A stretch of 64,000 nt of DNA, from NCBI GenBank assembly GCA_002700285.1, contig PACT01000019.1:1-64000 (forward strand), in the 5' to 3' direction. Below the pieces are notes generated by a model. The model did not search any database. It was given only the letters and a program-made list of their open reading frames with translations, and was not told where the DNA came from. The stretch comes from Crocinitomicaceae bacterium. GTDB lineage: Bacteria > Bacteroidota > Bacteroidia > Flavobacteriales_D > Sanyastnellaceae. The translations under genes were made by a program, and so were the position numbers. This document shows positions 8,826 to 18,998 of the stretch, in pieces. Each line of letters begins with the position of its first letter. Position 1 is the stretch's first letter.

Positions 8826-10058
8826 TTAGTCAGACCCTAGATTTAAAGCCCAATTATTTAACACTGAATCAACATCATTTCCACAATCAAAACGGGCCAG
8901 TATTTTATGCAAAACTCGCTCCACAGAGGCATCAGGACAGGAGGCTCCACTCGTTAAGAGTATAGTAGGAACGCGTTCTAAATCAAATAGTTCCGACATA
9001 AAACCCTCACTTGAAACGTGCGCCTGTGAGTGAATGTCAAAGTGATCAATCACGCCGTCCTCCTTGATTTCTAATTCGTTTCTAATGAAAAATGTAGGTT
9101 TCTTTTTTTCACAAATTTCTACAATGTGACTTGTGTTGGAACTGTTGTATCCTCCGACAACGATGACCAGATCTGCGCCTCCCTCATCTAACGCGCCAAG
9201 TGTGGCCTTCTGATTGTCATTCGTCGCGTAACACAATGTGTCTTTTGTATTCGTGGATCCCTTAGATGCCTTTTTCAACAAATCCGCTATTTCTTGCGTT
9301 TCGGAGGCAATCATCGTTGTTTGGTTGACAACGCCTATGTTTTCTAAATCCTTTGGAAAATTAAAACCCGGGCTTACTCTTCCTTGGAACATTTCAGCAA
9401 ATGTTTTTTCTAAACCTACCGCATCTTTGTTTGCCATTAAAGAGGCAAGCGCAAGGGCTTCACCTAGATCTGCCACGACCAATGCAGGACCGGCGTTGGA
9501 AGCATGAGAAAATGTCGCACGTGTTTCTTCGTGGTCTGGCTTTCCATGAATAATCACAGTATAGTTTTTATCTCCGAGCTTATATGCACGATTCCACACC
9601 CGCTCTACAAATGGACATGTTGTGTTGTATTTCTTGAAATCAACACCTATCGCGTTCAATTTGCGCTCCATTTCTAAAGAGGCCCCAAAAGCAGGAATGA
9701 TAATGATATCGTCTGGCTTAACTTCCTTTAGAGGAGTCAACTCACGCCCTTTGGTATCCATCAAGAATTTCACACCCCTGCTCTCAAGATCTTCGTTGAC
9801 TTCTGGGTTGTGAATCATTTGACTTACAAGGAAAACACGCTTGCCTGGATTTTCGAAAATCGCCTTGTATGAAATTTCAATCGCGTTTTCTACACCGAAG
9901 CAAAACCCGAAATGTCTTGCCAGCTGAATTTTTACTGCCCCAAAATCAAGCAAGGTCGGAGAAAAATCTAATTTCCTGGCATCCAATTCCTTACGCTTAT
10001 CCTTTACCTTACTGATAATTGGACTCTTAAAATGATCTGGTATGTCAAAACTACGCAT
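8826..10058 (-). CDS. ispH: 4-hydroxy-3-methylbut-2-enyl diphosphate reductase (long form)
   Basis: HFGFCFGVENAIEISY, NTTCPFVERVW, NQTTMIASETQEI and LTSGASCPDASVERVL motifs. Confidence 0.95.
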   Translation of the reverse strand: MRSFDIPDHFKSPIISKVKDKRKELDARKLDFSPTLLDFGAVKIQLARHFGFCFGVENAIEISYKAIFENPGKRVFLVSQMIHNPEVNEDLESRGVKFLMDTKGRELTPLKEVKPDDIIIIPAFGASLEMERKLNAIGVDFKKYNTTCPFVERVWNRAYKLGDKNYTVIIHGKPDHEETRATFSHASNAGPALVVADLGEALALASLMANKDAVGLEKTFAEMFQGRVSPGFNFPKDLENIGVVNQTTMIASETQEIADLLKKASKGSTNTKDTLCYATNDNQKATLGALDEGGADLVIVVGGYNSSNTSHIVEICEKKKPTFFIRNELEIKEDGVIDHFDIHSQAHVSSEGFMSELFDLERVPTILLTSGASCPDASVERVLHKILARFDCGNDVDSVLNNWALNLGSD

Positions 10059-10164
10059 ATGGCGAAAATATATCTAAAACGTCGAGTCACACGAAACATT
10101 TTTAAGAAGTCATCGTATTTATGTAAATATTTGCAAACCTTGAATGGAATAAAGGGGGTCTAAA

Positions 10165-10190
10165 AAAGAAGGGGCTTCGGCCCCTTCTTT
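10165..10190 (-). terminator. intrinsic terminator of the 10189..10620 gene
   Basis: AAAGAAGGGGC-TTCG-GCCCCTTCTTT hairpin with a T-run on the minus strand. Confidence 0.85.
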
Positions 10191-10620
10191 ATTCAATGTC
10201 TTTTGTCTCTTGAAACTTTTGTTTTAATGCATCATTCCATATCCCATCTGATTTCCTTGCCACTTTCTTCAGTTTTCTGAAGGCCTTATTTGCATTAAAC
10301 GCTTTTCCGTGTAACGATTCAAGCGCAATGATTTGAATCAAAGGGCCTTGCAAAAGGGGTTCGTATGTAAAAACAGGCCATTTGTCTGTGTCTATTTCAA
10401 CACGGACCTCAGCACTGTTTGCAATCCATTCAAGCGTCCAAGCATCGATTGCAGGCATATAATCTTCACAATCTTCGACACCTCTGTCTAGACGCCATTC
10501 TAAAGCTTCTATTACCCAATCTTTTGTTGCAACGCCATCCTCTGGCCAGTCGGGCGCACCACCACAAACCATGCAAGCGAAGCACCACCAAGGTGAAATA
10601 GAACTAAACAAAAACATCAT
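10189..10620 (-). CDS. hypothetical protein
   Basis: 143 aa ORF between a co-directional gene and a terminator; no family recognised. Confidence 0.6.
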   Translation of the reverse strand: MMFLFSSISPWWCFACMVCGGAPDWPEDGVATKDWVIEALEWRLDRGVEDCEDYMPAIDAWTLEWIANSAEVRVEIDTDKWPVFTYEPLLQGPLIQIIALESLHGKAFNANKAFRKLKKVARKSDGIWNDALKQKFQETKDIE

Positions 10621-10625
10621 ATGAT

Positions 10626-11963
10626 TTAAAGCGCTCTGTGATTTTCTTTGAAGACTACGCCAAGCTTTTCTAATTTGGGTAAAAGCACTTCGTAGTATGT
10701 CGAAGATACGGGAATTTCAACTCCCACCCTATCAAATCCCCCGCCAACCAACATATGCTCAGCAGCCAAAGCCATGGGAAGCCCGACTGTATCAGACATC
10801 GCAGTATACATTGAATCTGTGCCCTCTAAGGAGAATTCTGACGTCCTCTCAAATCCTTTTCCGTCTTTTTTATATTCAAAACGGTGCCACATCACGACCA
10901 TATCTCTATCCCCATCTTCCAATGCCCATTTTTCTACAAGATGCGCCTCTATAATTTGCGCAGGCGTCCCTTCCACCAAAGATGGCCCTGAATCCTGATC
11001 AAATAGACCGAGCCATTCCAACCGTTCATTTGTTTCATGATCACTCACCACTGTTGCGTTGATCGCATCAGAAACACTCATGTCGGCCGTCTTTGAAGGA
11101 AGAAACGAACGGGTCCACTCGCTCCATGAGATTCCCTTATCCCATGACAAATGAACATCGTCACGCACCATTCCAAGTTGCACAAGAATATCCCATGAAC
11201 GACAAAACCCATCCACACGAAGTGTTCCTCTGATTAACGTTTGTATTCCTGCCAAACCATAAGTCTTTTCATACGCCAGGGAGTCTCGGTTTGGATATCC
11301 TTTGTAAAGACACCCATCTATATTGACGGGTCGAAGCTTTCTGAAAACACGATGCGGCGGTTCGAGCTTCACTCTGCCATTGTCTTTAAACGTCGCTGAA
11401 CCCCCTTGGCCAGCGAGAATAATGTTTCTTGGATTCCACGAAATTTTATAATGCCATGGGTTGTTGTCGGACTCCGTCGCAACCAACCCACCACAATAAG
11501 ACTCAAAACCGATCATCTCACCACCATCAGCTTTGATTTGGTCTATAACTTGCATCGCACTCATGTGGTCAATGCCTGGATCCAATCCTATTTCATTTAG
11601 AATTAACACGCCTGCCTGACGTGCTTCAGCATCAAGCGCAATCATCTCATCTGACAGATAACTTGGCGTAATCACTGAAACACCTGCCCGAATAGCCACC
11701 TTGGCAACACTTGCATGTAAAAAAGGAGGAACCATTGACATGACTAAATCTGCTTCTGCAATTCTTTTGTCGCGTTCAGAATGATCTGTTGAAGAAAGCT
11801 CAAACGCCTCGCCTCTTGGATGACCGTCGATCTTTAACCGTGCAACCTGAAGGTCAATGTCACCCACAACAACCCTCCATCCACATTCTTCTGAGCGCAT
11901 TAACAAATGCTTGATCAGGGTACTACATGATCGCCCTGCACCTAAAACTAAAATCGACTTCAT
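10626..11963 (-). CDS. saccharopine dehydrogenase family protein
   Basis: MKSILVLGAGRSCSTLIKHLL Rossmann start; LNEIGLDPGIDHMSAM and SYCGGL motifs. Start moved to the ATG at 11963. Confidence 0.9.
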   Translation of the reverse strand: MKSILVLGAGRSCSTLIKHLLMRSEECGWRVVVGDIDLQVARLKIDGHPRGEAFELSSTDHSERDKRIAEADLVMSMVPPFLHASVAKVAIRAGVSVITPSYLSDEMIALDAEARQAGVLILNEIGLDPGIDHMSAMQVIDQIKADGGEMIGFESYCGGLVATESDNNPWHYKISWNPRNIILAGQGGSATFKDNGRVKLEPPHRVFRKLRPVNIDGCLYKGYPNRDSLAYEKTYGLAGIQTLIRGTLRVDGFCRSWDILVQLGMVRDDVHLSWDKGISWSEWTRSFLPSKTADMSVSDAINATVVSDHETNERLEWLGLFDQDSGPSLVEGTPAQIIEAHLVEKWALEDGDRDMVVMWHRFEYKKDGKGFERTSEFSLEGTDSMYTAMSDTVGLPMALAAEHMLVGGGFDRVGVEIPVSSTYYEVLLPKLEKLGVVFKENHRAL

Positions 11964-12097
11964 AGAAACCTTTATTAAATATTGCAGGAGCAAGGTACAT
12001 TTCACAACACCTATTTAACTATGGCACGTATATTGTTTTCTTCACAATTAAGCATTCCCCACATTCAAAACTATATTGCGAGCAGAAACAGATCAAT

Positions 12098-13483
12098 ATG
12101 AATAAAACGGTAACACTTATTTGGGCGTTCACGATAGGCCTTTTCTTTGTTTTGGGATTTAGCAGTTGCAATGGCGCAAAAGCCTACACGAAAAAAGGCG
12201 CAAAAATGGAGTCCGCCGGCATGATCGATCAAGCCGCAGATTATTATTTCACCGCGCTGCAAAAGAAACCTGCTTACATCGATGCCTTGACAGGACTCAA
12301 GCGTACAGGGCAGCAAGTATTATCCCGCATCCTTGTCACTTTTGACCAAGCCATACTCCTCAATAACAGACAATCTGCGATTGAAGCATTCAAAAAGGCA
12401 GAAGATTACAACAATAAAGCAGCTGCGTATGGCGTCACTCTCCTTTTTCCAGAATCAAAAAGAGCAGTCTATGAGAATGTAAAGAATGCGCACGTAGAAG
12501 AGTTATATGGCGTCGCAACTGAACACCTCGAATCTAACCGATATGCTGAATCGCTCAAATTGTTTGAGGAAATCATATCTCTCATTCCGACATACAAGGA
12601 CGCAAAACAACTTGCTGATTATTCATTTTGCAAACCGGCATACGAACTCGGAATCCAAGCCATGGAGGACAATCTATATCGGACTGCCTATGAAGCATTT
12701 GACAAGGTGTACAAAAGAGATGCGTCATTTGAAGACACCAGTCAAATTAGAGAGGAAGCGCTGATCGCAGGCAGATACACGATTGCACTTATGAAGTTTG
12801 AAAACGGATCAAACCGAAGAAACATCAACACCAAACTGAGCTCGCTTGTTGAGGAACGCCTCTTGAATTCAAATGACCCATTTCTGATGGTGGTAGATAG
12901 AGAATCATTGGAGTTGATTCTTCAAGAACAACACCTCGAACTTTCTGGATTGACTTCAGGTTCGGAATTAGAAATCGGTTCAATTCTAGGCGCAAAAGCA
13001 ATCTTAAAAGGCACAGTCACAGACTGCTCTATTTCTACCACGCCTCTCAGGCACGACAACAAAAGAGGATATAAAAGATACCGCGTTGAAACAGTGAATG
13101 CCGATGGAAAGAAGGGTTATACAACAAAATACAAATCTGTAGGTTACGCTGAGTACTATCAATCAACTGAGGCATCGATGTCCTTTACGCTCAAGCTTAT
13201 TTCTATGGAAACAGGGGCCATCCTTTCGAGTGAAACAGTGAAAACGACCAAGTCAGATCAAGTCAGATACATTAAATATGGAGGGGAAGCTGCGAACCTG
13301 TATGCTGCAAACACGAATGGCTCAGTCAACACATCTTCCAACAGCCACAACAAGATTGTAAGTTTGACAAAAGAGCGCCGAGATTTAAAAAGTGACAATT
13401 TATTGATGGATGATCTGACAAAAGGGATCGCAGCTAAAGTCCAAACTGAGATAGAGTCAATCATACAAGACCAAGTCAAATGA
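12098..13483 (+). CDS. lipoprotein with TPR-like N-terminus and CsgG-like domain
   Basis: Signal peptide with lipobox (GFSSC); repeat-like helices; IALMKFEN...LSSLVEERLLN...VVDRESLELILQEQ...GAKAILKGTV resembles CsgG/LpoB-type folds. Confidence 0.7.
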   Translation: MNKTVTLIWAFTIGLFFVLGFSSCNGAKAYTKKGAKMESAGMIDQAADYYFTALQKKPAYIDALTGLKRTGQQVLSRILVTFDQAILLNNRQSAIEAFKKAEDYNNKAAAYGVTLLFPESKRAVYENVKNAHVEELYGVATEHLESNRYAESLKLFEEIISLIPTYKDAKQLADYSFCKPAYELGIQAMEDNLYRTAYEAFDKVYKRDASFEDTSQIREEALIAGRYTIALMKFENGSNRRNINTKLSSLVEERLLNSNDPFLMVVDRESLELILQEQHLELSGLTSGSELEIGSILGAKAILKGTVTDCSISTTPLRHDNKRGYKRYRVETVNADGKKGYTTKYKSVGYAEYYQSTEASMSFTLKLISMETGAILSSETVKTTKSDQVRYIKYGGEAANLYAANTNGSVNTSSNSHNKIVSLTKERRDLKSDNLLMDDLTKGIAAKVQTEIESIIQDQVK

Positions 13484-14892
13484 TGTCAAAAAAATTACCG
13501 TCTCCTTTCCTGTCACCCACATTACTCCTTTTTATCGTGAGCTGTGTGGCTGTGGTGACAAGTGGATGTTCGGGAATGAAAAACGCTGCAGAAGATAAAC
13601 CCAAATGGACAATGGAAAGGCCGAACATGCCGACCCACTACATCGGTATATCATGGGTTTCGAAGGTTGAATTCCCATACACAGCAAAGGAAGTTGCAAG
13701 AGAAAATGCCCTCAACGCGCTTGCTCAGGAGATTCGGGTCAAGGTCAGTTCAACATCACTCATGTCCACGCTCCAAGTGAATGATTGGGTCGATAAAAGT
13801 TTTACAGAAAACATCGAGTCTACGGTTGTTGAAGATCTTGAAGGTTACAACCTCATTGATGAATACGAAAACAAGGATGAAGTCTTTGTGTACTACAGTT
13901 TGTCAAAATCAGAATACGCCAGAATCTTAGAGAAGAGAAAACAGGCTACCCTTGGTGTGGCATACGGGCATTACCTAGATGCGTCAAGAAAACATGCAGA
14001 AGGAGAAATCTCTGTTGCAGTAGAAAGATACCTGATCGGACTAGATTACATGTCAGGTTATCTGGGTGAACTTAATCCCTTTAGAGGAGAAGACGGTGTG
14101 ATATTTGATCTTGACAGAGCCTTATTTAATGGCCTTTCAGACTGTATCAGTCAGCTTAAAATTTCAAGTACAGAAGACTTGTCCAACATTTACATCACCC
14201 TTGACAACGGATATACAGGAGCGCATTCAGTGACAGTCATGGCAAATGACAAAGTTGCAGGTGGGATTTCTCTAAGTTACACATACGATCGAGGGACAAT
14301 CCCGGCAAGAGGAACCACAGTAACGTCCGGAGATGGAAAAGCCATCATATTAATGAATGGCTTCGATCCAGGAACGACAAGGAGCGAATTAATCATTGAA
14401 GTCAATCTGGTCTCATTGAAGTCGATTCTATCTTCCACAAGTCCTTTGGGCCCTCTCGTCAATGGATTAAAATCAACACCTTTGAGAATTCCAATAACGC
14501 TAGAATCACCCAAAGTGAGAGTTGTGGGTGACGAGCTGATGTTTGGCATCAAAAAAGACAAGAATATTTTCATTTCGGCATTACGGTCAGCAATGTCCGA
14601 ACAAGGCATAGACATTGTAGAAGGGTCATATAAAGGTTCAGATGCGCTTACACTTAGGGTACATGCAGACACCCAAGCCGGTGGATCTGGTTCTGGGTTT
14701 TACACCGCATACTTTAATGCCACTTTAGAATTACTAGACACCGATCAGAAACTGGTCATGGCAAGAGACTTTGAGAGAATCAAAGGCGTGCAACTCGACA
14801 CAAGTCGGGCAGGAGATGATGCCTATCGAAAAGCAATAAATAAAATCCGTGGACGGTTTATAGAATCGTTTATAAATGCACTTTATCAATAG
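13480..14892 (+). CDS. LPP20-like lipoprotein
   Basis: Lipobox (TSGC); PKWTMERPNMPTHYIGISWVSK...AKEVARENALNALAQEIRVKVSS resembles LPP20 domains. ATGA overlap with the upstream gene. Confidence 0.68.
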   Translation: MMSKKLPSPFLSPTLLLFIVSCVAVVTSGCSGMKNAAEDKPKWTMERPNMPTHYIGISWVSKVEFPYTAKEVARENALNALAQEIRVKVSSTSLMSTLQVNDWVDKSFTENIESTVVEDLEGYNLIDEYENKDEVFVYYSLSKSEYARILEKRKQATLGVAYGHYLDASRKHAEGEISVAVERYLIGLDYMSGYLGELNPFRGEDGVIFDLDRALFNGLSDCISQLKISSTEDLSNIYITLDNGYTGAHSVTVMANDKVAGGISLSYTYDRGTIPARGTTVTSGDGKAIILMNGFDPGTTRSELIIEVNLVSLKSILSSTSPLGPLVNGLKSTPLRIPITLESPKVRVVGDELMFGIKKDKNIFISALRSAMSEQGIDIVEGSYKGSDALTLRVHADTQAGGSGSGFYTAYFNATLELLDTDQKLVMARDFERIKGVQLDTSRAGDDAYRKAINKIRGRFIESFINALYQ

Positions 14893-14970
14893 TATTTTGT
14901 ATTTTGGCACAATATCTGCTTACTATCATTAACAAGAATGAAATTAAATCTTAAATCAATATCGTTTACC

Positions 14971-15537
14971 ATGAAAAACATTCATTTTATATTATTCGCA
15001 ACAGCGGCAATAACCACAGCTCTAACAGGGTGCAAGGGAACACAGGAAATGACACCCGCTCCAAGTGGAGAAACCGTTATCAATGAATATTGTACTGGAT
15101 CGGAATACGAAAGTAGCTCTGAATATTTTCGCGCATCAGGATCAGCGACTTCTCCAGACAGAGAGATTGCTAAGAAAATGGCAAAAAACAATGTTCGTGC
15201 TGATTTGGGTGGAATGATTGGTGTGACCGTGTCTGCAGTGGCAGAAAACCATGTCAACCAAACATCATATGGTGATAAAGATCAAACGACAGGTGTGTTT
15301 AACGAGATTGCCAATACAACAGTAAAAGAGACGTTAAGAGGCGCTGTTCCAATTTGTGAAAAACTCACACAAAGGGCTGATGGAAAGTTTGTGTTTTATA
15401 TCGCATATGAACTTAGCGGCGAACAAATTTCTGCAGCATACAGTGAGCGTCTATCTAATGACGAACGTATCATGGCAGAATTTAACTACGAAAACTTTAA
15501 GGAGACTTTTAACGCAGAAATGGCGAAACGCCAGTAG
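14971..15537 (+). CDS. LPP20-like lipoprotein
   Basis: MKNIHFILFATAAITTALTGCKG lipoprotein signal; FRASGSATSPDREIAKKMAKNNVRADLGGMIGVTVSAV. ORF-track start at 14938 is also possible. Confidence 0.65.
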   Translation: MKNIHFILFATAAITTALTGCKGTQEMTPAPSGETVINEYCTGSEYESSSEYFRASGSATSPDREIAKKMAKNNVRADLGGMIGVTVSAVAENHVNQTSYGDKDQTTGVFNEIANTTVKETLRGAVPICEKLTQRADGKFVFYIAYELSGEQISAAYSERLSNDERIMAEFNYENFKETFNAEMAKRQ

Positions 15538-15544
15538 TAAAAGC

Positions 15545-16150
15545 TTAACGCTTAAGCGCGTTTAACCAGTTACTCAGCATCACCCTCCCATCTGGGGTGA
15601 GCACAGATTCAGGATGGAATTGGAAGCCCGAAATGGGCAGGGATTTGTGCCTTAGGGCCATTATCATTCCCTGTTCAGTTCGGGCTTCTACCATAAGAAC
15701 TTGAGGGAAAGCATCCTCCTTTGCAAACCAGCTGTGGTAATGTGCCACTTCACATGGAAATTTAACGCCCTCAAAAAGCCCGTGTTTCATGTCATATTCC
15801 TCAGATAAAATCATTCTGCCTAAACGGCCATGCAAGACATCGCGCATATTCTCCAATTCCCCGCCGAAATATTCAACAATCGCTTGAAAACCGAGACATA
15901 CCCCCAACACAGGTTTCTTCTTAAGAACACAGACATCTAACAACTCCATCAACATGGGCGCCTCAGATGGCATTCCCGAACCTGGAGAAAGAACAACGGC
16001 CATGAACTGAGACAAGAACGCACTTTTTTCCGCTTCATCAAAAGGGAGTTCTTCTGCTCTGACAACCACAACATCCGCACCTGCTCTTTCAAGGTCGTGT
16101 GAGAGATTCCAAGTGAAAGAATCGTGATTATCGAATAGAAGTATACGCAT
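15545..16150 (-). CDS. pabA: class I glutamine amidotransferase, anthranilate/aminodeoxychorismate synthase component II
   Basis: LLFDNHDSFTWNL, GVCLGFQAI and FQFHPESVLTPDG motifs. Confidence 0.88.
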   Translation of the reverse strand: MRILLFDNHDSFTWNLSHDLERAGADVVVVRAEELPFDEAEKSAFLSQFMAVVLSPGSGMPSEAPMLMELLDVCVLKKKPVLGVCLGFQAIVEYFGGELENMRDVLHGRLGRMILSEEYDMKHGLFEGVKFPCEVAHYHSWFAKEDAFPQVLMVEARTEQGMIMALRHKSLPISGFQFHPESVLTPDGRVMLSNWLNALKR

Positions 16151-16178
16151 TTGAGGAAATTGTTCCCTTAATTAGCAG

Positions 16179-16186
16179 CAAAGATA
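16179..16186 (-). promoter_or_regulatory. -7 box TATCTTTG upstream of pabA
   Basis: Perfect TAnnTTTG, about 28 nt before ATG. Confidence 0.5.
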
Positions 16187-16203
16187 TCCTTAAAGACATT
16201 TCA

Positions 16204-16584
16204 ATGAAAAACCATTTAAACTCTGAAGATGCTGCCAAGCCCGTAGCGTCATATTCACAAGCAGTTAGGGCAGGTGATTTGGTTTTTGTAAGCGGATGTA
16301 TTCCACTTAACCCAGCCACGGGAGAACTCGTCGCTGACTCTATCGAAACCGCGACAGCTCAATCATTGGCAAACGTGAAAGGCATTTTGAACGGTGCTGG
16401 ATTAGGCTTAGAAAACATTGTCAAAGCATCCGTATTTATGATTAACTCCGACGATTACATGGGGATGGATCACGTGTACGCAGCAACACTTCCAAAACCA
16501 TACCCAGCTCGTGAGGCGATTTTTGTAGCAGGTCTTCCAAAAGGCGCCATCGTTGAAATAAGTGTCATTGCAAAAGTGGATTAA
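16204..16584 (+). CDS. ridA: RidA family (reactive intermediate/imine deaminase)
   Basis: PVASYSQAVRAGDLVFVSGCIPLNPATGELV; REAIFVAGLPKGAIVEISVIA. Confidence 0.93.
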   Translation: MKNHLNSEDAAKPVASYSQAVRAGDLVFVSGCIPLNPATGELVADSIETATAQSLANVKGILNGAGLGLENIVKASVFMINSDDYMGMDHVYAATLPKPYPAREAIFVAGLPKGAIVEISVIAKVD

Positions 16585-18998
16585 AAAAGGAAGTCGCCGT
16601 TCCCGCCACGCGTTTCAATTTTAATATCCTTAAGGAGGGCAGATTTAATATTGAGCTTGAGCGCAAAACTTTGTCTCGTTCCAAAAGGAATCCAATTAAA
16701 AGTAAACTCCCAACAGTGTAAATCCCAGTTTACATTTATTGCCGTTGGCGTAAATTCTCGGTATTTGATGTCATAGCCGGTTTGCACAGCCAGGTCCCAT
16801 TTTGAGAACAACTTCACGCCACCCCTCATCGCAATTCCGTGACGGATAGACGTCGTGTCAGATTGCTGAGAGGGGTCGAAAACGCGATTGAGATTCATCG
16901 TGTAATCAACCCTCATGTCCCAGGGACATCCGCCCTCTTTTCCCCCATTAAAACTAGTACCGATTGCTGCTGTAGCCCTTTTTAAGCGAAGGGGACTGGT
17001 GTTTTTTGTGCTTGCAAGAAACGTCGATATTTCCGACCCCAAAGAATCACGCTTATACGCCGAATGAATCATCGTAATATTGAGATTAACCTTGTTAAAC
17101 AGACTCGTAAATCCACGCGAAGAGATGTCTGAAAGCTGCAATGAATCGGCTAGAAAATTATAGCTGGCAGATGATGTGAAACTGTCAATAATTTTTACCT
17201 TTTTAATTTCTCCTGATTCTGAATCAGCGATTTTTGCTTCTAAATTTTGGCCCAACGAAAAATTCATCGCACCAGATTCACGAAGATCCAAAGGTCTAAA
17301 TCGACTAAGCTCCCAAGGGTTCCATGTTAACTCCTCATCGTCTAAGGTGATCGTTTGTGTACGTGTTCGTTGAGGCGAATAACTCAAGGATAAACTGGGA
17401 GTGAGTACATGTCGAATTGCTTGGATCCGGCTGTCCTTTCCAAAGGAGAACATGCCATAAAACCTCGTATTCGCACTTATTGATGCACGCCAATCTCGGT
17501 CAGACGAAAATCCGCCAAGCGTGTCATTCAATTCGATGATATTTCCATCCACGTCATATACAAGTGATTTATTGAGTTGCGAAAACGACATGAACTCATC
17601 ATATTGCAAAGATGGTGCGAGTGTTATAAAACCGAGCGAACTACTTGAGGAAGCGGAAACGCGATGTTTTAGCCCGTTGGAAATACGCATTTGACTCAAA
17701 TCAAATGCGGCCAGAGATGAGTCTGCGATCTCTGCAATATTTTCGAATTGAGAACTGTAGCTCACAGAAACACCATCGAGCAATTTGCTCCGTCCTTTTT
17801 CAATTCCTAGAAGATCACTGAAAGAACGCCGACCCATTGTGAGCACAGCAGATGGAAGTGTGATGCTTACATTTCCGGTGACAGAGTTCTGAGAATGTCG
17901 AGCGCTCGTCGTCAGTGAAAATGGTGCCCGAGGAGACGTATAACTCCACTGAATACTAGACTGAAAAGTATTCGACAAGTAATCCTCCATTGAGGAGTTG
18001 AGGTTTTCTTGGAAAATATCTGTGGACCCGAAATTTAATGACGCTGAAAATCTTCGATTGGGTCGCGCCTTGGGATCTTGCGTATGCGACCATCTTACGA
18101 AAAAATTATTTTCAGCAGTAAAGCCTGGAAGATCACGAAAACCCGTCACTCTCCTGTTATAACTCAGTGTGAAATTTCCATTTGAGCGATATCGATATTT
18201 GTATTGGGAAATGTTTTTTGCCGCCCAGCTCCCCCCAGAATAGATGTCGAATAAAAACCGAGTGTCCATATTGTCCCCAATGGGCACATAGTATCCAATA
18301 TCCTTCAAAAAGAATCCGAGACTACCTCCATCACCATAACTCGGCAGAAGCAAACCATGCGAACGCTTTTCATTGTTGAGTGGAAACCACGCAAAAGGAA
18401 GGGCAAATGGTGTAGGTATTTTTCTAAATTTCAGATATAATGGACCCGAAATAACTTTGTCATCTGGATAAAGAATCGCCTTTGCAAGGTGGAAATGAAA
18501 ATGAGGGTTGTCAGCATCACATGTCGTGAATTTACCACCTAAGACATGGATTTGATCGCCAGGCAGACGCTTTGAATTTTCTGCATGAAAAACAATCTCG
18601 CCCTCAGAAGTCACAGCGTGTTGACTATATCCTTTCTGTGTATTAAAATTATAGCACAATTGATCTTGGGTAAAAACTGATCCGCCTTGATTAAATATCG
18701 GTCGTCCTGTCCAATTTCCCAGAGAATCCTGCGTTCCATAAGCACAGGCCTCTTTTAAATCAGTCTTATACACAACCCTATCAGCCGTGAGTTCAATATC
18801 TCCACTTGTGACTTTTACATCGCCATACAACTTCACTAAATTACTGTCCGAAATCATCACTATACTATCAGAAGCAGTATATGACAGGGCCGATTCTTGC
18901 CCCAAAACCAAACCATTTTTCAACATAAGCAGAAGGAAAAGGAAGAACATCCCTTTCACTAAATCTTGTATCTGTGGTTTAATTTTACGGTAATTCAT
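16581..18998 (-). CDS. lptD: LPS-assembly protein LptD-like outer membrane protein (OstA-like N-terminus, beta-barrel C-terminus)
   Basis: Signal peptide; DSNLVKLYGDVKVTSGDIELTADRVVYKTD (OstA-like); PTPFALPFAWFPLNNEKRSHGLLLPSYGD and a long beta-rich C-terminus. Confidence 0.85.
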   Translation of the reverse strand: MNYRKIKPQIQDLVKGMFFLFLLLMLKNGLVLGQESALSYTASDSIVMISDSNLVKLYGDVKVTSGDIELTADRVVYKTDLKEACAYGTQDSLGNWTGRPIFNQGGSVFTQDQLCYNFNTQKGYSQHAVTSEGEIVFHAENSKRLPGDQIHVLGGKFTTCDADNPHFHFHLAKAILYPDDKVISGPLYLKFRKIPTPFALPFAWFPLNNEKRSHGLLLPSYGDGGSLGFFLKDIGYYVPIGDNMDTRFLFDIYSGGSWAAKNISQYKYRYRSNGNFTLSYNRRVTGFRDLPGFTAENNFFVRWSHTQDPKARPNRRFSASLNFGSTDIFQENLNSSMEDYLSNTFQSSIQWSYTSPRAPFSLTTSARHSQNSVTGNVSITLPSAVLTMGRRSFSDLLGIEKGRSKLLDGVSVSYSSQFENIAEIADSSLAAFDLSQMRISNGLKHRVSASSSSSLGFITLAPSLQYDEFMSFSQLNKSLVYDVDGNIIELNDTLGGFSSDRDWRASISANTRFYGMFSFGKDSRIQAIRHVLTPSLSLSYSPQRTRTQTITLDDEELTWNPWELSRFRPLDLRESGAMNFSLGQNLEAKIADSESGEIKKVKIIDSFTSSASYNFLADSLQLSDISSRGFTSLFNKVNLNITMIHSAYKRDSLGSEISTFLASTKNTSPLRLKRATAAIGTSFNGGKEGGCPWDMRVDYTMNLNRVFDPSQQSDTTSIRHGIAMRGGVKLFSKWDLAVQTGYDIKYREFTPTAINVNWDLHCWEFTFNWIPFGTRQSFALKLNIKSALLKDIKIETRGGNGDFLF

